Assembly: GCF_003173715.1 (NCBI RefSeq)
Contig: NZ_CP029550.1
Span: 3,121,001 to 3,185,000 of the forward strand
From: Methylobacterium durans
GTDB taxonomy: Bacteria; Pseudomonadota; Alphaproteobacteria; Rhizobiales; Beijerinckiaceae
Length of the DNA: 64,000 nt
Direction of reading: 5' to 3'
The notes below the pieces were generated by a model that saw only the letters and a list, made by a program, of their open reading frames with translations, had not been told where the DNA came from and did no database searches. This document shows positions 44,159 through 57,241 of this stretch, piece after piece. Made by a program: the position numbers and the translations under genes. Positions within the stretch are counted from its first letter, which is position 1; each line of letters opens with the position of its first letter.

Positions 44159-45171
44159 CTAACGAGCGCACCATCGCGGCAGCTCCGGTCCCCTTCGCGG
44201 ACGCCCTCGGCGTCCTGCGGGCGGCGGCCGAGGAGACGCGCCTGCGCATCCTGGCGCTCCTGTCCGAGGGCGAACTCTCGGTCTCGGACCTCACCGACAT
44301 CCTCGGCCAGTCGCAGCCGCGCATCTCGCGCCACCTCAAGCTCCTCGTCGAGGCGGGGCTGATCGAGCGGCACCGTGAGGGGGCCTGGGCCTTCTTCCGC
44401 CTGTGCGAGACCTCCGCCGGCCTCGTCGATCCACTGATCGCCGGGCTCGACCGGGAGGCGCCCCCGCTCTCGGAGGATCAGGCCCGCCGCGAGGCGGTGC
44501 GGGCGCAACGCGCCGAGGCCGCGCAGAGCTTCTTCGCGCGGCTCGCCCCGAAATGGGACCAGCTTCGCTCGCTCCACGTGCCGGAGGCCACCGTCGAGGC
44601 GGCGGTGCTCGACGTGCTGGGCCCGCGCCCGATCCAGAGCCTGATCGACCTCGGCACCGGCACGGGCCGGATGCTCGGCCTCCTCGCCCCGCGGGCGGGC
44701 CGCGCCACCGGCCTCGACTCGAGCCACGCCATGCTCTCGGTCGCGCGGGCGAACCTGGAGCGGACGGGCCTGTCGCGGGTCGATCTGCGCCAGGGCGACA
44801 TCCACGCGCCGCCGTTCGGCCGCGCCAGCTTCGACCTCGTCATCGTCCATCAGGTGTTGCATTACCTCGACGACCCGGCCCGGGCGCTGCGGGAGGCGGC
44901 CCGCCTCGTCGCGCCGGGGGGGCGCCTCCTGGTGGTCGATTTCGCGCCCCACGATCTCGAATTCCTGCGCGAATCGCAGGCCCATCGCCGCCTCGGCTTC
45001 GCCGCCGAGCAGGTCTCCGGCTGGCTCGCCGAGGCCGGGCTCGACGCCGTCGAGACCCGCGACCTCGCCCCGACCGCGCTGGCCGCGCACCAACTCACCG
45101 TCACCCTCTGGCTCGCCGAGGAGCGCCGGGCGGCGCTCGACGGGCTCGCCGACGACCGGGCGGTCGCCTGA
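44155..45171 (+). CDS. ArsR-family regulator fused to a SAM-dependent methyltransferase domain (SahR-like)
   Basis: 338 residues. The N-terminal winged helix (about 14-90: ALGVLRAAAEETRLRILALL, SVSDLTDILGQSQPRISRHL) is ArsR-like and lacks the usual metal-binding cysteines. The C-terminal domain is a class I methyltransferase: SLIDLGTGTGRMLGLLAPRA, LRQGDIHAPPFGRASFDLVI and LREAARLVAPGGRLLVVDF. Placement before metF suggests it senses SAM or SAH to control methionine-cycle genes. The start codon is inside the palindromic operator, so a leader is nearly absent. Whether the methyltransferase domain is catalytic or only binds ligand is open. Confidence 0.88.
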   Translation: MSNERTIAAAPVPFADALGVLRAAAEETRLRILALLSEGELSVSDLTDILGQSQPRISRHLKLLVEAGLIERHREGAWAFFRLCETSAGLVDPLIAGLDREAPPLSEDQARREAVRAQRAEAAQSFFARLAPKWDQLRSLHVPEATVEAAVLDVLGPRPIQSLIDLGTGTGRMLGLLAPRAGRATGLDSSHAMLSVARANLERTGLSRVDLRQGDIHAPPFGRASFDLVIVHQVLHYLDDPARALREAARLVAPGGRLLVVDFAPHDLEFLRESQAHRRLGFAAEQVSGWLAEAGLDAVETRDLAPTALAAHQLTVTLWLAEERRAALDGLADDRAVA

Positions 45172-45235
45172 CCGCCCCAAGAGAGATCGGGCGCCGCCTC
45201 AGGGCGGGCCGACAGGACAACACGAGAGGATTGCC

Positions 45236-46153
45236 ATGCCAGCCTCCACCTACCGCGCGAGCCGCGAGGGCTGCCGCCCGATCCGGGTCTCCTTCGAGTT
45301 CTTCCCGCCGAAGACCGAGGAGATGGAGCGGACGCTCTGGTCCTCGATCGAGCGCCTCGCCCCGCTCCACCCGAGCTTCGTGTCGGTGACCTACGGCGCC
45401 GGCGGCTCGACCCGCGAGCGCACCCACAACACGGTCGCCCGCATGGTGCGCGAGACGAGCCTGAAGCCAGCCGCCCACCTCACCTGCGTCAACGCGACCA
45501 AGGACGAGGTGGACGAGGTGGTGCGCTCCTACTGGGATGTCGGCGTGCGCCACATCGTGGCGCTCCGCGGCGACCCGGCCGAGGGCGTCGGCACGGCCTA
45601 CGCGCCCCATCCCGGCGGCTACCAGCACACCTGCGACCTCGTGGCGGGCATCAAGCGCATCGGCGACTTCCAGGTCTCGGTCTCGGGCTACCCGGAGAAG
45701 CACCCCGAGGCCGCCTCGCTCGATGCCGACATCGACGCATTGAAGGCGAAGGTCGATGCAGGCGCGGACCGCGCCATCACGCAGTTCTTCTTCGAGAACG
45801 ACGTGTACCTGCGCTACGTCGACCGGGTGCGGGCGCGCGGCATCGACATCCCGATCGTGCCGGGCATCCTGCCGGTGCAGAACTTCAAGCAGGCCGCGAA
45901 CTTCGCCCGCCGCACGGGCGCCTCGGTGCCGGAATGGCTCGCCCACCGTTTCGAGGGGCTCGACGACGACGTGGACACCCGCCGCCTGATCGCGGGCGCG
46001 GTGGCTGCCGAGCAGGTGCTCGACCTCGTGGACCGCGGCATCCACGACTTCCACTTCTACTCGATGAACCGCGCCGACCTCGTCTACGCCATCTGCCACC
46101 TGCTGGGCCTGCGGGCCGAGCGCCCGGTGGCGGCGGAGCGCGCGGCGGCTTAA
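45236..46153 (+). CDS. metF: 5,10-methylenetetrahydrofolate reductase MetF
   Basis: 305 residues, FAD TIM barrel. It reduces methylene-THF to methyl-THF, the donor for MetH. Motifs: RVSFEFFPPKTEEMERTLW, FVSVTYGAGGSTRERT, AAHLTCVNATKDEVDE, HIVALRGDPAEGVG, ADRAITQFFFENDVYLRYVD and IVPGILPVQNFKQ. ATG 45236 follows GAGAGGATTGCC. It lies 64 bases after the regulator gene and upstream of metH, a coherent methionine block. Confidence 0.95.
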   Translation: MPASTYRASREGCRPIRVSFEFFPPKTEEMERTLWSSIERLAPLHPSFVSVTYGAGGSTRERTHNTVARMVRETSLKPAAHLTCVNATKDEVDEVVRSYWDVGVRHIVALRGDPAEGVGTAYAPHPGGYQHTCDLVAGIKRIGDFQVSVSGYPEKHPEAASLDADIDALKAKVDAGADRAITQFFFENDVYLRYVDRVRARGIDIPIVPGILPVQNFKQAANFARRTGASVPEWLAHRFEGLDDDVDTRRLIAGAVAAEQVLDLVDRGIHDFHFYSMNRADLVYAICHLLGLRAERPVAAERAAA

Positions 46154-46167
46154 AGCCCGCAACATTC

Positions 46168-46275
46168 GTTCCGCCCCTTGTGGGGAGGAGCCGGAGGTGA
46201 GGGTGGTGCCGCGTATGGCGCGGCGGTGCCGTGTGCACGACCCGCGCCTCTAACCCTCCCCGCAAGGGGGAGGTG
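46168..46275. repeat. GC palindromic repeat between metF and metH
   Basis: CCCTTGTGGGGAGGAGCCGG at the left and CCCTCCCCGCAAGGGGGAGG at the right form outer complementary arms about 100 bases apart, with an inner GC-rich inverted repeat (GCCGCGTATGGCGCGGCGGT). This resembles common alphaproteobacterial intergenic mosaic repeats. Its position inside the metF-metH interval might affect read-through or RNA stability. Confidence 0.6.
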
Positions 46276-46309
46276 AGTACCCGCACGAGATGACAGCCCG
46301 AGAGACCCG

Positions 46310-50062
<3,753 letters not shown>

Positions 50063-50176
50063 GTGCATGTGCGCTCGGTGCGCACGGGATAGGTGCGCAC
50101 GGGTGCGGCGTGTGGCCGGCCTGCGCTTGACCGCGCCCACGGCCCCGCTTCAATGCGCGGGCGAAGCGGGTGCGGG

Positions 50177-50623
50177 ATGGCGATGACAGGCTTGCGGCTC
50201 ATACCGGTTCTCGCCCTCGGCCTGTCGGTCGCGGGCTGCACCGGCTTCTCCTACATCTCGAAGACCTATGTGAGCCTGACGCCCCAGGTCGTCACGATCG
50301 GCTGCAACGATCCCTACGAGGTCTACGACCAGCGCCAGCAACGCCGGATGTTGATCGTCTCGAACGCCCTGCGGGAGGTGGCGGGCTGCGGCATCGGCGA
50401 CCGCTACGCCGGGCGCGACCCCGCAGCGACCCGCACCGAGCGCTTCCGCCTCGCGGCCCGCACCTACCTCGACGAGACCGTGCGGGAGGATTGCCGCATC
50501 ACCGGCGAGACCATCTTCACGGACCTGCAGACCGAGTTCGCCTACACCTGCGCGGGCCCGGTCGAGCCCCGCGGCACCCGGGTGCCGCGCCTGCCCGGCC
50601 GCCACGACGTCGGCGTGCGCTGA
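50177..50623 (+). CDS. Putative lipoprotein, hypothetical
   Basis: 148 residues from ATG 50177. The N-terminus MAMTGLRLIPVLALGLSVAG with Cys in LSVAGCTGFSY is a lipobox, so the mature protein should be lipid-anchored. The remainder has four further Cys residues (IGCNDP, AGCGIGD, EDCRIT, YTCAGP) that could form two disulfides in the periplasm. No domain recognised. Just upstream the sequence GGTGCGCACGGG is repeated (about 50075-50102). Confidence 0.65.
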   Translation: MAMTGLRLIPVLALGLSVAGCTGFSYISKTYVSLTPQVVTIGCNDPYEVYDQRQQRRMLIVSNALREVAGCGIGDRYAGRDPAATRTERFRLAARTYLDETVREDCRITGETIFTDLQTEFAYTCAGPVEPRGTRVPRLPGRHDVGVR

Positions 50624-50628
50624 GCGTC

Positions 50629-50859
50629 CTATTCCCCGCTCGGCGGGTGCGGGAAGGTCCGCTCCATCGCGTCGCCGGCGGCGGCCATGAGCGCCCGGGC
50701 GAGGTTGCGCGCCTCGCCCCGGTCGAGATCTAGGATGGCGGTCAGAGGCCGGCCGTCGAGGTCGTTCAGGCCGAATTCGAGGCGGACCCCGTCCTCGGCC
50801 GCAGCCACCGACAAGCTCCAATCCCGGCTTCTGTCGCGGCTCCTCTCTGATCCGTTCAT
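50629..50859 (-). CDS. Small hypothetical protein
   Basis: 76 residues from ATG 50859. The N-terminus is Arg/Ser-rich, followed by a beta-like segment VRLEFGLNDLDGRPLTAILD and a helix ARNLARALMAAAGDAMER. Coding character is plausible because the plus-strand alternatives are low in complexity. It ends five bases from the convergent lipoprotein gene. No family recognised. Confidence 0.5.
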   Translation of the reverse strand: MNGSERSRDRSRDWSLSVAAAEDGVRLEFGLNDLDGRPLTAILDLDRGEARNLARALMAAAGDAMERTFPHPPSGE

Positions 50860-51050
50860 CGGCGGCGCGCCTCTTGGCCCACCGGGCCTGCCGGTGCCCG
50901 CCCTGCATGGCGCATCGCGCGCGGCCTGACCAGCGCCATCGGCGGCCGGCCGGAGCGGGCCGTCCCAAAATCGCATGGCTCGTCCGATTGACGCCCCGGC
51001 CGGCCCGGTGTTTCTGCGCCCTCGTCACAGACACGAGGGAATGTCACGCG

Positions 51051-51590
51051 ATGTCCGAGATCTGGTTCCGCACGGGCGAGGCGACGGTGCTCGCCGCCGA
51101 AGGTCAGTACACGGACGCGATGCCCGAGGTGCTGATCGGCTCCACCCGCGGGCCGGCGGGGCAGGCCTTCGCCAACATGATGGGGCAGGTGCAGGGCCAC
51201 ACCCGCATGTTCGTGGTGCGCGACCTCAACCAACTCGTGCGCCCGGCCACGATGATGACCACCAAGGCCACGATCCACACGGCCGAGTACGTCGAGCTCC
51301 TCGGCGGGGTGGTGCAGGCGGCCACGGGCGACGCCATCGTCGATTGCATCATCGAGGGCGTCCTGCCGAAGGACGGGCTCGACGAACTCTGCATGATCAT
51401 CATGATCTGGCTCGACCCGCGTTGCGCCGACGACCCGAACCTCGACCGCAAGGACCTCTATCGGACGAATTACGAGGCGACGAAGCTCGCCATCTCCCGC
51501 GCGCTCAAGGGCGAGCCCACGGTCGAGGAGCTGATCGCCAACCGGAAGACGGTGAAGCACTACGCTCTGGAAGACGTGATCGAGTATTGA
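51051..51590 (+). CDS. Formaldehyde-activating enzyme (Fae) paralogue, catalytic His replaced
   Basis: 179 residues. The Fae fold is recognisable: GEATVLAAEG, VLIGSTRGPAGQAFANMMGQ, RPATMMTTKATIHTAEYVEL, QAATGDAIVDCIIEGVLPKD and NYEATKLAISRALKGEPTVE. True Fae condenses formaldehyde with tetrahydromethanopterin and uses a His in the AHIDL motif before the IIGPRGSPA loop. Here the aligned segment reads AMPEVLIGSTRGPA, so Met takes the His position. It may be a Fae3-like paralogue with an altered or regulatory role. ATG 51051 lies ten bases after GAGGGA. No other methylotrophy genes are adjacent. Confidence 0.85.
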   Translation: MSEIWFRTGEATVLAAEGQYTDAMPEVLIGSTRGPAGQAFANMMGQVQGHTRMFVVRDLNQLVRPATMMTTKATIHTAEYVELLGGVVQAATGDAIVDCIIEGVLPKDGLDELCMIIMIWLDPRCADDPNLDRKDLYRTNYEATKLAISRALKGEPTVEELIANRKTVKHYALEDVIEY

Positions 51591-51664
51591 GCGGGGCTCA
51601 GCGCGCCCGCAGCAGGGAGGTGCGGGCGTAGACCTGCCGGCGCCGTCGACAGGTCAAGAATTCC

Positions 51665-52102
51665 TCACCCCCGCGGGATGCGGCCCACCGAGCAGAGGGT
51701 GCGGATCGAGCCGGCGCTGTCGGTGTAGCAGCTCGCCGACCAGCCGTTCTGCTGGATGAAGGACTTGCGGCGCTCGGCGAGGGAGGCCTGGTAGGCCTTG
51801 GCCAGGATCGCCTGCACGGAGGCGGGCGACTCGCCGACGAGGAGCTGCGAGGCGATCGAGAGATCCTGGAAGAAGGCCGCCGACGGCGTCGGGTCGCCGG
51901 AGCTCGCCTGGACGATGGGCTCGGCCCGGCAGGTGAGATCGATCTTGATGCTGCCCGGCACCTTGATGTCGATGCTCGGCCCCGAGCGGCGCCCGACCTT
52001 GCCGCCGGTCGCCGCGGCGATCTGCTGGGCGAGCCCGTCGCATTCGTCGGCATAGGCCGAGAGGGGCGCGAGGAGGAGCAGGGCGAGCGCGAGTCGAAGC
52101 AT
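51665..52102 (-). CDS. Hypothetical exported protein
   Basis: 145 residues with a signal peptide (MLRLALALLLLAPLSAYA). The mature part has Cys residues in DECDGLAQQI, DLTCRAEP, SASCYTDS and RTLCSVGR that could pair as two disulfides, and a helical segment SPASVQAILAKAYQASLAER. The domain is unknown; it resembles small periplasmic proteins common in this order. Located between fae-like and dnaE2 with no clear link. Confidence 0.6.
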   Translation of the reverse strand: MLRLALALLLLAPLSAYADECDGLAQQIAAATGGKVGRRSGPSIDIKVPGSIKIDLTCRAEPIVQASSGDPTPSAAFFQDLSIASQLLVGESPASVQAILAKAYQASLAERRKSFIQQNGWSASCYTDSAGSIRTLCSVGRIPRG

Positions 52103-52148
52103 GGCGGCACTCTACGCGGGCGCCGCCGCTTGTCGAGGTATCGCCTCC

Positions 52149-55100
52149 TCAGTGGAAATCCCGGCTGCGGTAGACCCGGCGGTCGAGGGGCGCGCCGAAA
52201 TCGTTGGTTTCGGGCGGCAGCCGCATCCCACCCTCGCGCAGGAGCCGCAGCTCCTCCGTGAGGTCGCGGAAGCGCTCGGCGATCACGTGCACCACCTTGT
52301 GCTCGCCCGAGCCCTCCCGCTGCACGCGGCCGCGCACGGCGAGGAAGCGGGCGGTCATCGCCGCGCGCCGGTTCGCCTCGAAGACCTTTCGCCAGACGAT
52401 CACGTTGGCGATGCCGGTCTCGTCCTCGAGCGTGAGGAAGACCACGCCCTTGGCCGTGCCTGGCCGCTGGCGTGTGAGGACAAGGCCCGCCACCGTGACC
52501 CGGCTGTTTAAGGGCAGCGCCTCGTCGAGATGGTCGCGGGCGGGGATCGCGCCGATCCGGGCGAGCCGCTCGCGGAAGAAGGCGATCGGGTGGCCCTTCA
52601 GCGAGAGGCCCGTCGCCGCGTAATCCTCCGCCACCTGCTCGCTCGGGGCGAGGGCGGGCAGCGCCACGGACGGCTCGTGCCGGAACAGGCCGTCATCGGC
52701 GTGGAAGGCGAAGAGGGGGAGCGGCGTCTCGAGGAGATGGGCCCGCCGGTCCGGCCCCGCCTCGGCCGCGGCCTTCGCGGCCCGGCGGGCGGCGGTGCCT
52801 TCCAGCGTGCGCACCATCCAGAGGGCGGCGCGCCGGTCGAGGTCGAGGGAGCGGAAGGCGTCGGCCTCGGCGAGCCGCTCCAGGGCGTTGCGGGGCAGCG
52901 CGAGGGCTGCCTGCAGGCCCTCGATGCTGGCGTAGCCGTTGCCGCGCGCCGCCACCAGCCGGCGCATCGCTGCCTCGGGCAGGCCGCTCACCTGCCGCAA
53001 GCCGATGCGCACGGCGAGCCGGCGCGGCCCGCCGGGGGGCGGCGGCTCGGAGGCCGGCTCCAAGGTGCAGTCCCAGTCGCTCGCGTTCACGTCCGGGCCC
53101 CGCACCTCGACGCCGTGGGCGCGGGCATCGCGCACGAGCTGGGCCGGCTGGTAGAAGCCCATCGGCTGCGCGTTGAGGATCGCGGCCAGGAAGACGTCCG
53201 GGTGGCGGCACTTCATCCAGGCCGATGCGTAGACGAGGAGGGCGAAGCTCGCCGCGTGGCTCTCGGGGAAGCCGTAGGTGGAGAAGCCCCGGATCTGCGC
53301 GAAGCAGCGCTCGGCGAAGTCCCGCGGGTAGCCGCGGCCCGTCATGCCGCCCACGAACTTCTCCTCGAAGGCGCCGATCGTGCCGACGTGCCGGAAGGTC
53401 GCCATGGCCCGGCGCAGGCCGTCGGCTTCCGCCGGGGTGAAGCCCGCCGCCGTGATGGCGATCTGCATGGCGTGCTCTTGGAAGAGTGGCACGCCGTAGG
53501 TCTTGTGCAGGACCGCGTGCAACTCGTCCGCCGGCCCGTGGGCCGGGTGGGGGGCAGGGTAGGTGACGGGCTCGGTCCCGGCGCGGCGACGCAGGTAGGG
53601 GTGAACCATGTCCCCCTGGATCGGGCCGGGCCGCACGATCGCGACCTGCACCACGAGATCGTAGAATTCCCTGGGCTTCAGGCGCGGCAGCATCGACATC
53701 TGCGCCCGGCTCTCGACCTGGAACACGCCGACGGAATCGGCCCGCGACAGCATGGTGTAGACGCTCCCGTCCTCCTGCGGCAGGTCGGCGAGCGTCGGGT
53801 AGGCGTGGCCGTAATCCCGCTCCAGGAAGGCGAGGCCGCGCTTCAGGCAGGAGAGCATGCCGAGCGCCAGCACGTCGACCTTCATCAGGTCGAGCACGTC
53901 GATGTCGTCCTTGTCCCACTCGATGAAGGTGCGATCGGGCATGGCGGCGTTGCAGACCGGCACCGTCTCGTCGAGGCGCCCGCGGGTCAGCACGAAGCCG
54001 CCGACGTGCTGCGAGAGGTGGCGGGGGAAGCCGATCAGCGCGACCGCGAGGTCGACCGCCCGCCGGATCGCGGGGTTCCCCGGGTCGAGCCCGGCCTCCG
54101 CGACGTGGCTGTCCGGCAGGTCCTTGCCCCAGGAGCCCCAGACCGTCTCGGAGAGGGCGGCGGTGATGTCCTCGGTCAGCCCCAGCACCTTGCCGACCTC
54201 GCGGATCGCCGAGCGCGGCCGGTAGTGGATCACCGTGGAGCAGATCGCGGCGCGCTCGCGGCCATACTTGCCGTAGAGGTACTGGATCACCTCCTCGCGG
54301 CGCTCGTGCTCGAAATCGACGTCGATGTCGGGGGGCTCGTCCCGGTTCTCGGAGATGAAGCGGGCGAACAGCAGCCGGTGCTTGGCCGGATCGACCGCGG
54401 TGATGCCGAGGCAGTAGCAGACGGCGGAATTCGCCGCCGAGCCGCGTCCCTGGCAGAGGATGCCCCGGTCGCGGGCGAATTCCACGAGGTCGAACAGGGT
54501 GAGGAAGTAGCGGGCATAGCCCATCGTCGCGATGAGGCGCAGTTCCTCCCGCAAGGTCGCCTCGACGGTCTCCGGGACGCCCTCGGGGAAGCGCCAGAGC
54601 GCTCGCTCGAAGGTCTTCTCCTCCAGGTAGCCTTGCGCCGTCCGGCCCGGCGGCACCGGCTCGTCGGGGTATTCGTAGGTCAGCTGGCCGAGGGAGAAAT
54701 CGCAGGCCTCCACGATCTCGAGTGTGCGCGCCAGCGCCTGCGGATGGTCGGCGAAGAGCCGGGCCATCTCGGGCCCCGGCTTCAGGTGGCGCTCGGCGTT
54801 GGCCTCCAGCCGGTAGCCGGCCTCGGTGATCCGGCAGCCCTCGCGGATGCAGGTCACCACGTCCTGGAGCGGGCGCCGTTCCGGATGGTGGTAGAGCGCG
54901 TCCGAGACCGCGACGAGGGGCGCGCCGAGCCGTTCGCCGAGTTCGGCCAGGAGCCCGAGACGGGCCCGCTCGTCGCCGCGCCGGGCATGAGCGCCGCCGA
55001 GATAGGTCCGGCCGGGCGCCGCGGCGGCGAGCGCCTCAAGATGGGCGGCGAAGCCCTTGCCCGGCGTGAGGCGCCGCCCGGGCGGCATCGCGATGAAGAT

Positions 55101-55496
55101 CTGGCCCTCGGCCGCCTCCAGCATCTCGGTGAAACCGAACCGGCATTCGCCCTTGCGCGCGCGCCGGTTGCCGGCCGAGAGTAGCCGGCAGAGCCGGCCG
55201 TAGGCCGCCCGGTCCATCGGGTAGGTGATCGCCTCGAAGCCCTCCTCGCTGACGAGGCGGACCCCCGGCAGGAAGCGGATCTTCCACCGCTCCGGCTCGT
55301 CCGGGTCCCGCGGTGTCGCGGGCTTCACCCGGGCGGTCGCATGGGCCCGCACCAGCCCCGACACCGTGTTGCGGTCGGCGATGCCGATGGCCGCGAGCCC
55401 GTAGGCCATCGCCTGCTCCACGTATTCCTGCGGGTGCGAGGCGCCGCGCAGGAAAGAGAAGTTCGTGGAAACGGCGAGTTCAGCGTAGGCGCTCAC
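52149..55496 (-). CDS. dnaE2: Error-prone DNA polymerase DnaE2 (ImuC)
   Basis: 1,115 residues of the C-family polymerase. PHP domain: [20 protein letters not shown]; palm acids in [19 protein letters not shown] and [20 protein letters not shown]; HhH and OB regions near the C-terminus ([20 protein letters not shown]). The short, tau-interaction-free tail is typical of DnaE2 rather than DnaE1. It carries out damage-induced mutagenic synthesis with ImuA and ImuB. The GTG start at 55496 overlaps the imuB stop (GTGA), so it is translated with imuB. Confidence 0.95.
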   Translation of the reverse strand: MSAYAELAVSTNFSFLRGASHPQEYVEQAMAYGLAAIGIADRNTVSGLVRAHATARVKPATPRDPDEPERWKIRFLPGVRLVSEEGFEAITYPMDRAAYGRLCRLLSAGNRRARKGECRFGFTEMLEAAEGQIFIAMPPGRRLTPGKGFAAHLEALAAAAPGRTYLGGAHARRGDERARLGLLAELGERLGAPLVAVSDALYHHPERRPLQDVVTCIREGCRITEAGYRLEANAERHLKPGPEMARLFADHPQALARTLEIVEACDFSLGQLTYEYPDEPVPPGRTAQGYLEEKTFERALWRFPEGVPETVEATLREELRLIATMGYARYFLTLFDLVEFARDRGILCQGRGSAANSAVCYCLGITAVDPAKHRLLFARFISENRDEPPDIDVDFEHERREEVIQYLYGKYGRERAAICSTVIHYRPRSAIREVGKVLGLTEDITAALSETVWGSWGKDLPDSHVAEAGLDPGNPAIRRAVDLAVALIGFPRHLSQHVGGFVLTRGRLDETVPVCNAAMPDRTFIEWDKDDIDVLDLMKVDVLALGMLSCLKRGLAFLERDYGHAYPTLADLPQEDGSVYTMLSRADSVGVFQVESRAQMSMLPRLKPREFYDLVVQVAIVRPGPIQGDMVHPYLRRRAGTEPVTYPAPHPAHGPADELHAVLHKTYGVPLFQEHAMQIAITAAGFTPAEADGLRRAMATFRHVGTIGAFEEKFVGGMTGRGYPRDFAERCFAQIRGFSTYGFPESHAASFALLVYASAWMKCRHPDVFLAAILNAQPMGFYQPAQLVRDARAHGVEVRGPDVNASDWDCTLEPASEPPPPGGPRRLAVRIGLRQVSGLPEAAMRRLVAARGNGYASIEGLQAALALPRNALERLAEADAFRSLDLDRRAALWMVRTLEGTAARRAAKAAAEAGPDRRAHLLETPLPLFAFHADDGLFRHEPSVALPALAPSEQVAEDYAATGLSLKGHPIAFFRERLARIGAIPARDHLDEALPLNSRVTVAGLVLTRQRPGTAKGVVFLTLEDETGIANVIVWRKVFEANRRAAMTARFLAVRGRVQREGSGEHKVVHVIAERFRDLTEELRLLREGGMRLPPETNDFGAPLDRRVYRSRDFH

Positions 55497-57241
55497 GCGA
55501 ACAGCCCGTGCACGAACCAGCCCGCCGGCTCGCCGGGGGCGTGGGCGCCGTCCCGGTAGAGCCAGAACCGGCGCCCGGATTCGCACTCGACCACGTAGTA
55601 GTCGCGCGTCCTGTCCGGGCCGGTCTTGCCGGGACTCCGCCACCATTCGGGCGCGATCCGCTCCGGCCCCTCCGCGTGGGCGACCCGGTGCAACCGCCGC
55701 CGCCAGCGGAACCGCTCCGGCGGTCCTTCCGGCGCCAGCGCGATCACCTCCTCGGCCGCTTCGCTGCGCTCGAACAGGACGAGGGGGCGCGGGCGCAGGC
55801 CCTCCTCCGGGCCGGGCCAGTGCAGGATGACGCGGGTAACGGGCTCGGGATCCCCATGCCCGCCCGAGCGCGGTGGAAGGATGGATCGGACGGCGCGCCG
55901 CGCCCCCTCTCCCGTTCGGGAGAGGGTCGGGGTGAGGGGTGCGACCTCTCCGGAAAGGTCGCACCCCTCACCCGGTGCGCTGGCGCGCACGCGCCCTCTC
56001 CCGAACGGGAGAGGTGTCCCGCGTGCCATCACCCCTCCCCAGGGCACCAGTACGTCCGCCCGCTCCGGGAGGTGGCTCTCGCGCGCCTCCAGGCGGATCA
56101 CCCGGCGGCCGAGGCGCTGGCCGAGGGCGTCGGCGAGGCGGGCGAGTGCGGTGGTCTCCGGCTCGGCGAGACGCGCGAGAGCACCTTGTCGGGCCGGCAT
56201 CGCGCCCGTGCCCGTCACGTCGAGGCGCACGGTCTCGAAGCCGAAGCCCGCGTCGAGCTCGGGCCCGAGCCGCTCAAGGCGCAGGCGCAGCAGGCGGCCG
56301 ACATGCTCCGGGCAGCGGGTCGGCTCGGCGAGGCCGAGATCGAGACGGCGCACGGCATCGTCGACCCGGTGCAGGCTGAGGCGCAGGGCGCAGGCCCCGA
56401 GCCCGTCCGCCGCGAGACGCGGCGCGATCTCCCCCATCAGCCGCTGCGCGGTCACGACGATCGTCTCCTGCCGGCCGATCGGTTCGAGGAAGCCGCGGGC
56501 CGCGCCGTAGCTGACCGCCTCGCCGAGGGGGGCGAGGGGCTCGGGGCGCAAGCCCAGCGCCTGGTCGAGCCGGGTGATCAGCGCCTCCCCGAAGCGGCGG
56601 GCGAGCGGCGCGCGGGCCGCGTCCGCCAGGGCCCCGATCCGGCGCAGGCCGAGGCGCTTCAGCGCCGCCACCGTCTCCGGTTCGAGCCGCAGCGCCTCGA
56701 CGGGCAGCGCCCGCAGGGAAACGGCATTCGCCCCCGGCGCCACGACGGTGCCGTCCCGCCCGTGGCGGGCCAGCGCGAAGGCGGCGCCGGGCGTGTCGGC
56801 GAGCGCGAGGCGGGCAGGAATCCCGTGGGCGGCGAGGCGGCCGGCGATGTCGGCCATCAGCCCCGCCTCGCCGCCGAGGAGGTGGCTCGCCCCCGCCACG
56901 TCGAGGAACAGGCCCTCGCCCCCCTCCGCCGCCCCGAAGGCAGCGACGAGGGGCGTGTAGCGCTGTGCCCAGAGGCAGAGCCGGACGAGGGCGGCGGCGT
57001 CGGCCTCCGGATCGGCCGGGTGGACCTTGAGCGGCGTGCCGATCCGGGCCTGCACGCGGCCGAGCGGCTCGCCTGGGCGCAGGCCGAGCGCGTGGGCGCG
57101 GGCATCGACCGCCGTCAGGCGCAGGCCCCCGGATCCCAGGGCTGCGACGGCCATTGGCAGCCCGTCGTCAGGCTCCCGCAAGGCGCGCCGCAGGCGGGTG
57201 ACCGGCCAGTGCGTCAGGCAGACCGAAACGATGCGCGGCAT
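55493..57241 (-). CDS. imuB: Y-family polymerase-like protein ImuB, with palindromic repeat insertion
   Basis: 582 residues. The fold follows Y-family polymerases ([40 protein letters not shown]), but the catalytic acidic motif at the N-terminus is missing, as in all ImuB proteins. ImuB acts as a scaffold linking the beta clamp, ImuA and DnaE2. Residues of about 418-460 ([10 protein letters not shown] to TGEGARRA) are encoded by the palindromic repeat and are probably an exposed, unstructured insert before the C-terminal domain. The first 74 bases overlap imuA. Confidence 0.92.
   Translation of the reverse strand: MPRIVSVCLTHWPVTRLRRALREPDDGLPMAVAALGSGGLRLTAVDARAHALGLRPGEPLGRVQARIGTPLKVHPADPEADAAALVRLCLWAQRYTPLVAAFGAAEGGEGLFLDVAGASHLLGGEAGLMADIAGRLAAHGIPARLALADTPGAAFALARHGRDGTVVAPGANAVSLRALPVEALRLEPETVAALKRLGLRRIGALADAARAPLARRFGEALITRLDQALGLRPEPLAPLGEAVSYGAARGFLEPIGRQETIVVTAQRLMGEIAPRLAADGLGACALRLSLHRVDDAVRRLDLGLAEPTRCPEHVGRLLRLRLERLGPELDAGFGFETVRLDVTGTGAMPARQGALARLAEPETTALARLADALGQRLGRRVIRLEARESHLPERADVLVPWGGVMARGTPLPFGRGRVRASAPGEGCDLSGEVAPLTPTLSRTGEGARRAVRSILPPRSGGHGDPEPVTRVILHWPGPEEGLRPRPLVLFERSEAAEEVIALAPEGPPERFRWRRRLHRVAHAEGPERIAPEWWRSPGKTGPDRTRDYYVVECESGRRFWLYRDGAHAPGEPAGWFVHGLFA
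55903..56014. repeat. Composite palindromic repeat inside imuB (copy 4, best preserved)
   Basis: Outer palindrome CCTCTCCCGTTCGGGAGAGG (55906-55925), a central hairpin with an 18-bp perfect stem GGGTGAGGGGTGCGACCT (55930-55947) / AGGTCGCACCCCTCACCC (55956-55973) and loop CTCCGGAA, and a second outer palindrome CCTCTCCCGAACGGGAGAGG (55995-56014). It is read in frame by imuB. Confidence 0.9.

Noticed and set aside
45172..45235. SAM-type riboswitch before metF
   Set aside because: The 64-base gap is too short and lacks SAM-I, SAM-II or SAH riboswitch signatures. The palindrome at 44139-44158 is a better regulatory candidate.
52530..55184. 884-residue plus-strand frame opposite dnaE2
   Set aside because: Composition (Arg, Glu, His, Gly strings) is that of an antisense shadow, and DnaE2 is complete on the minus strand.
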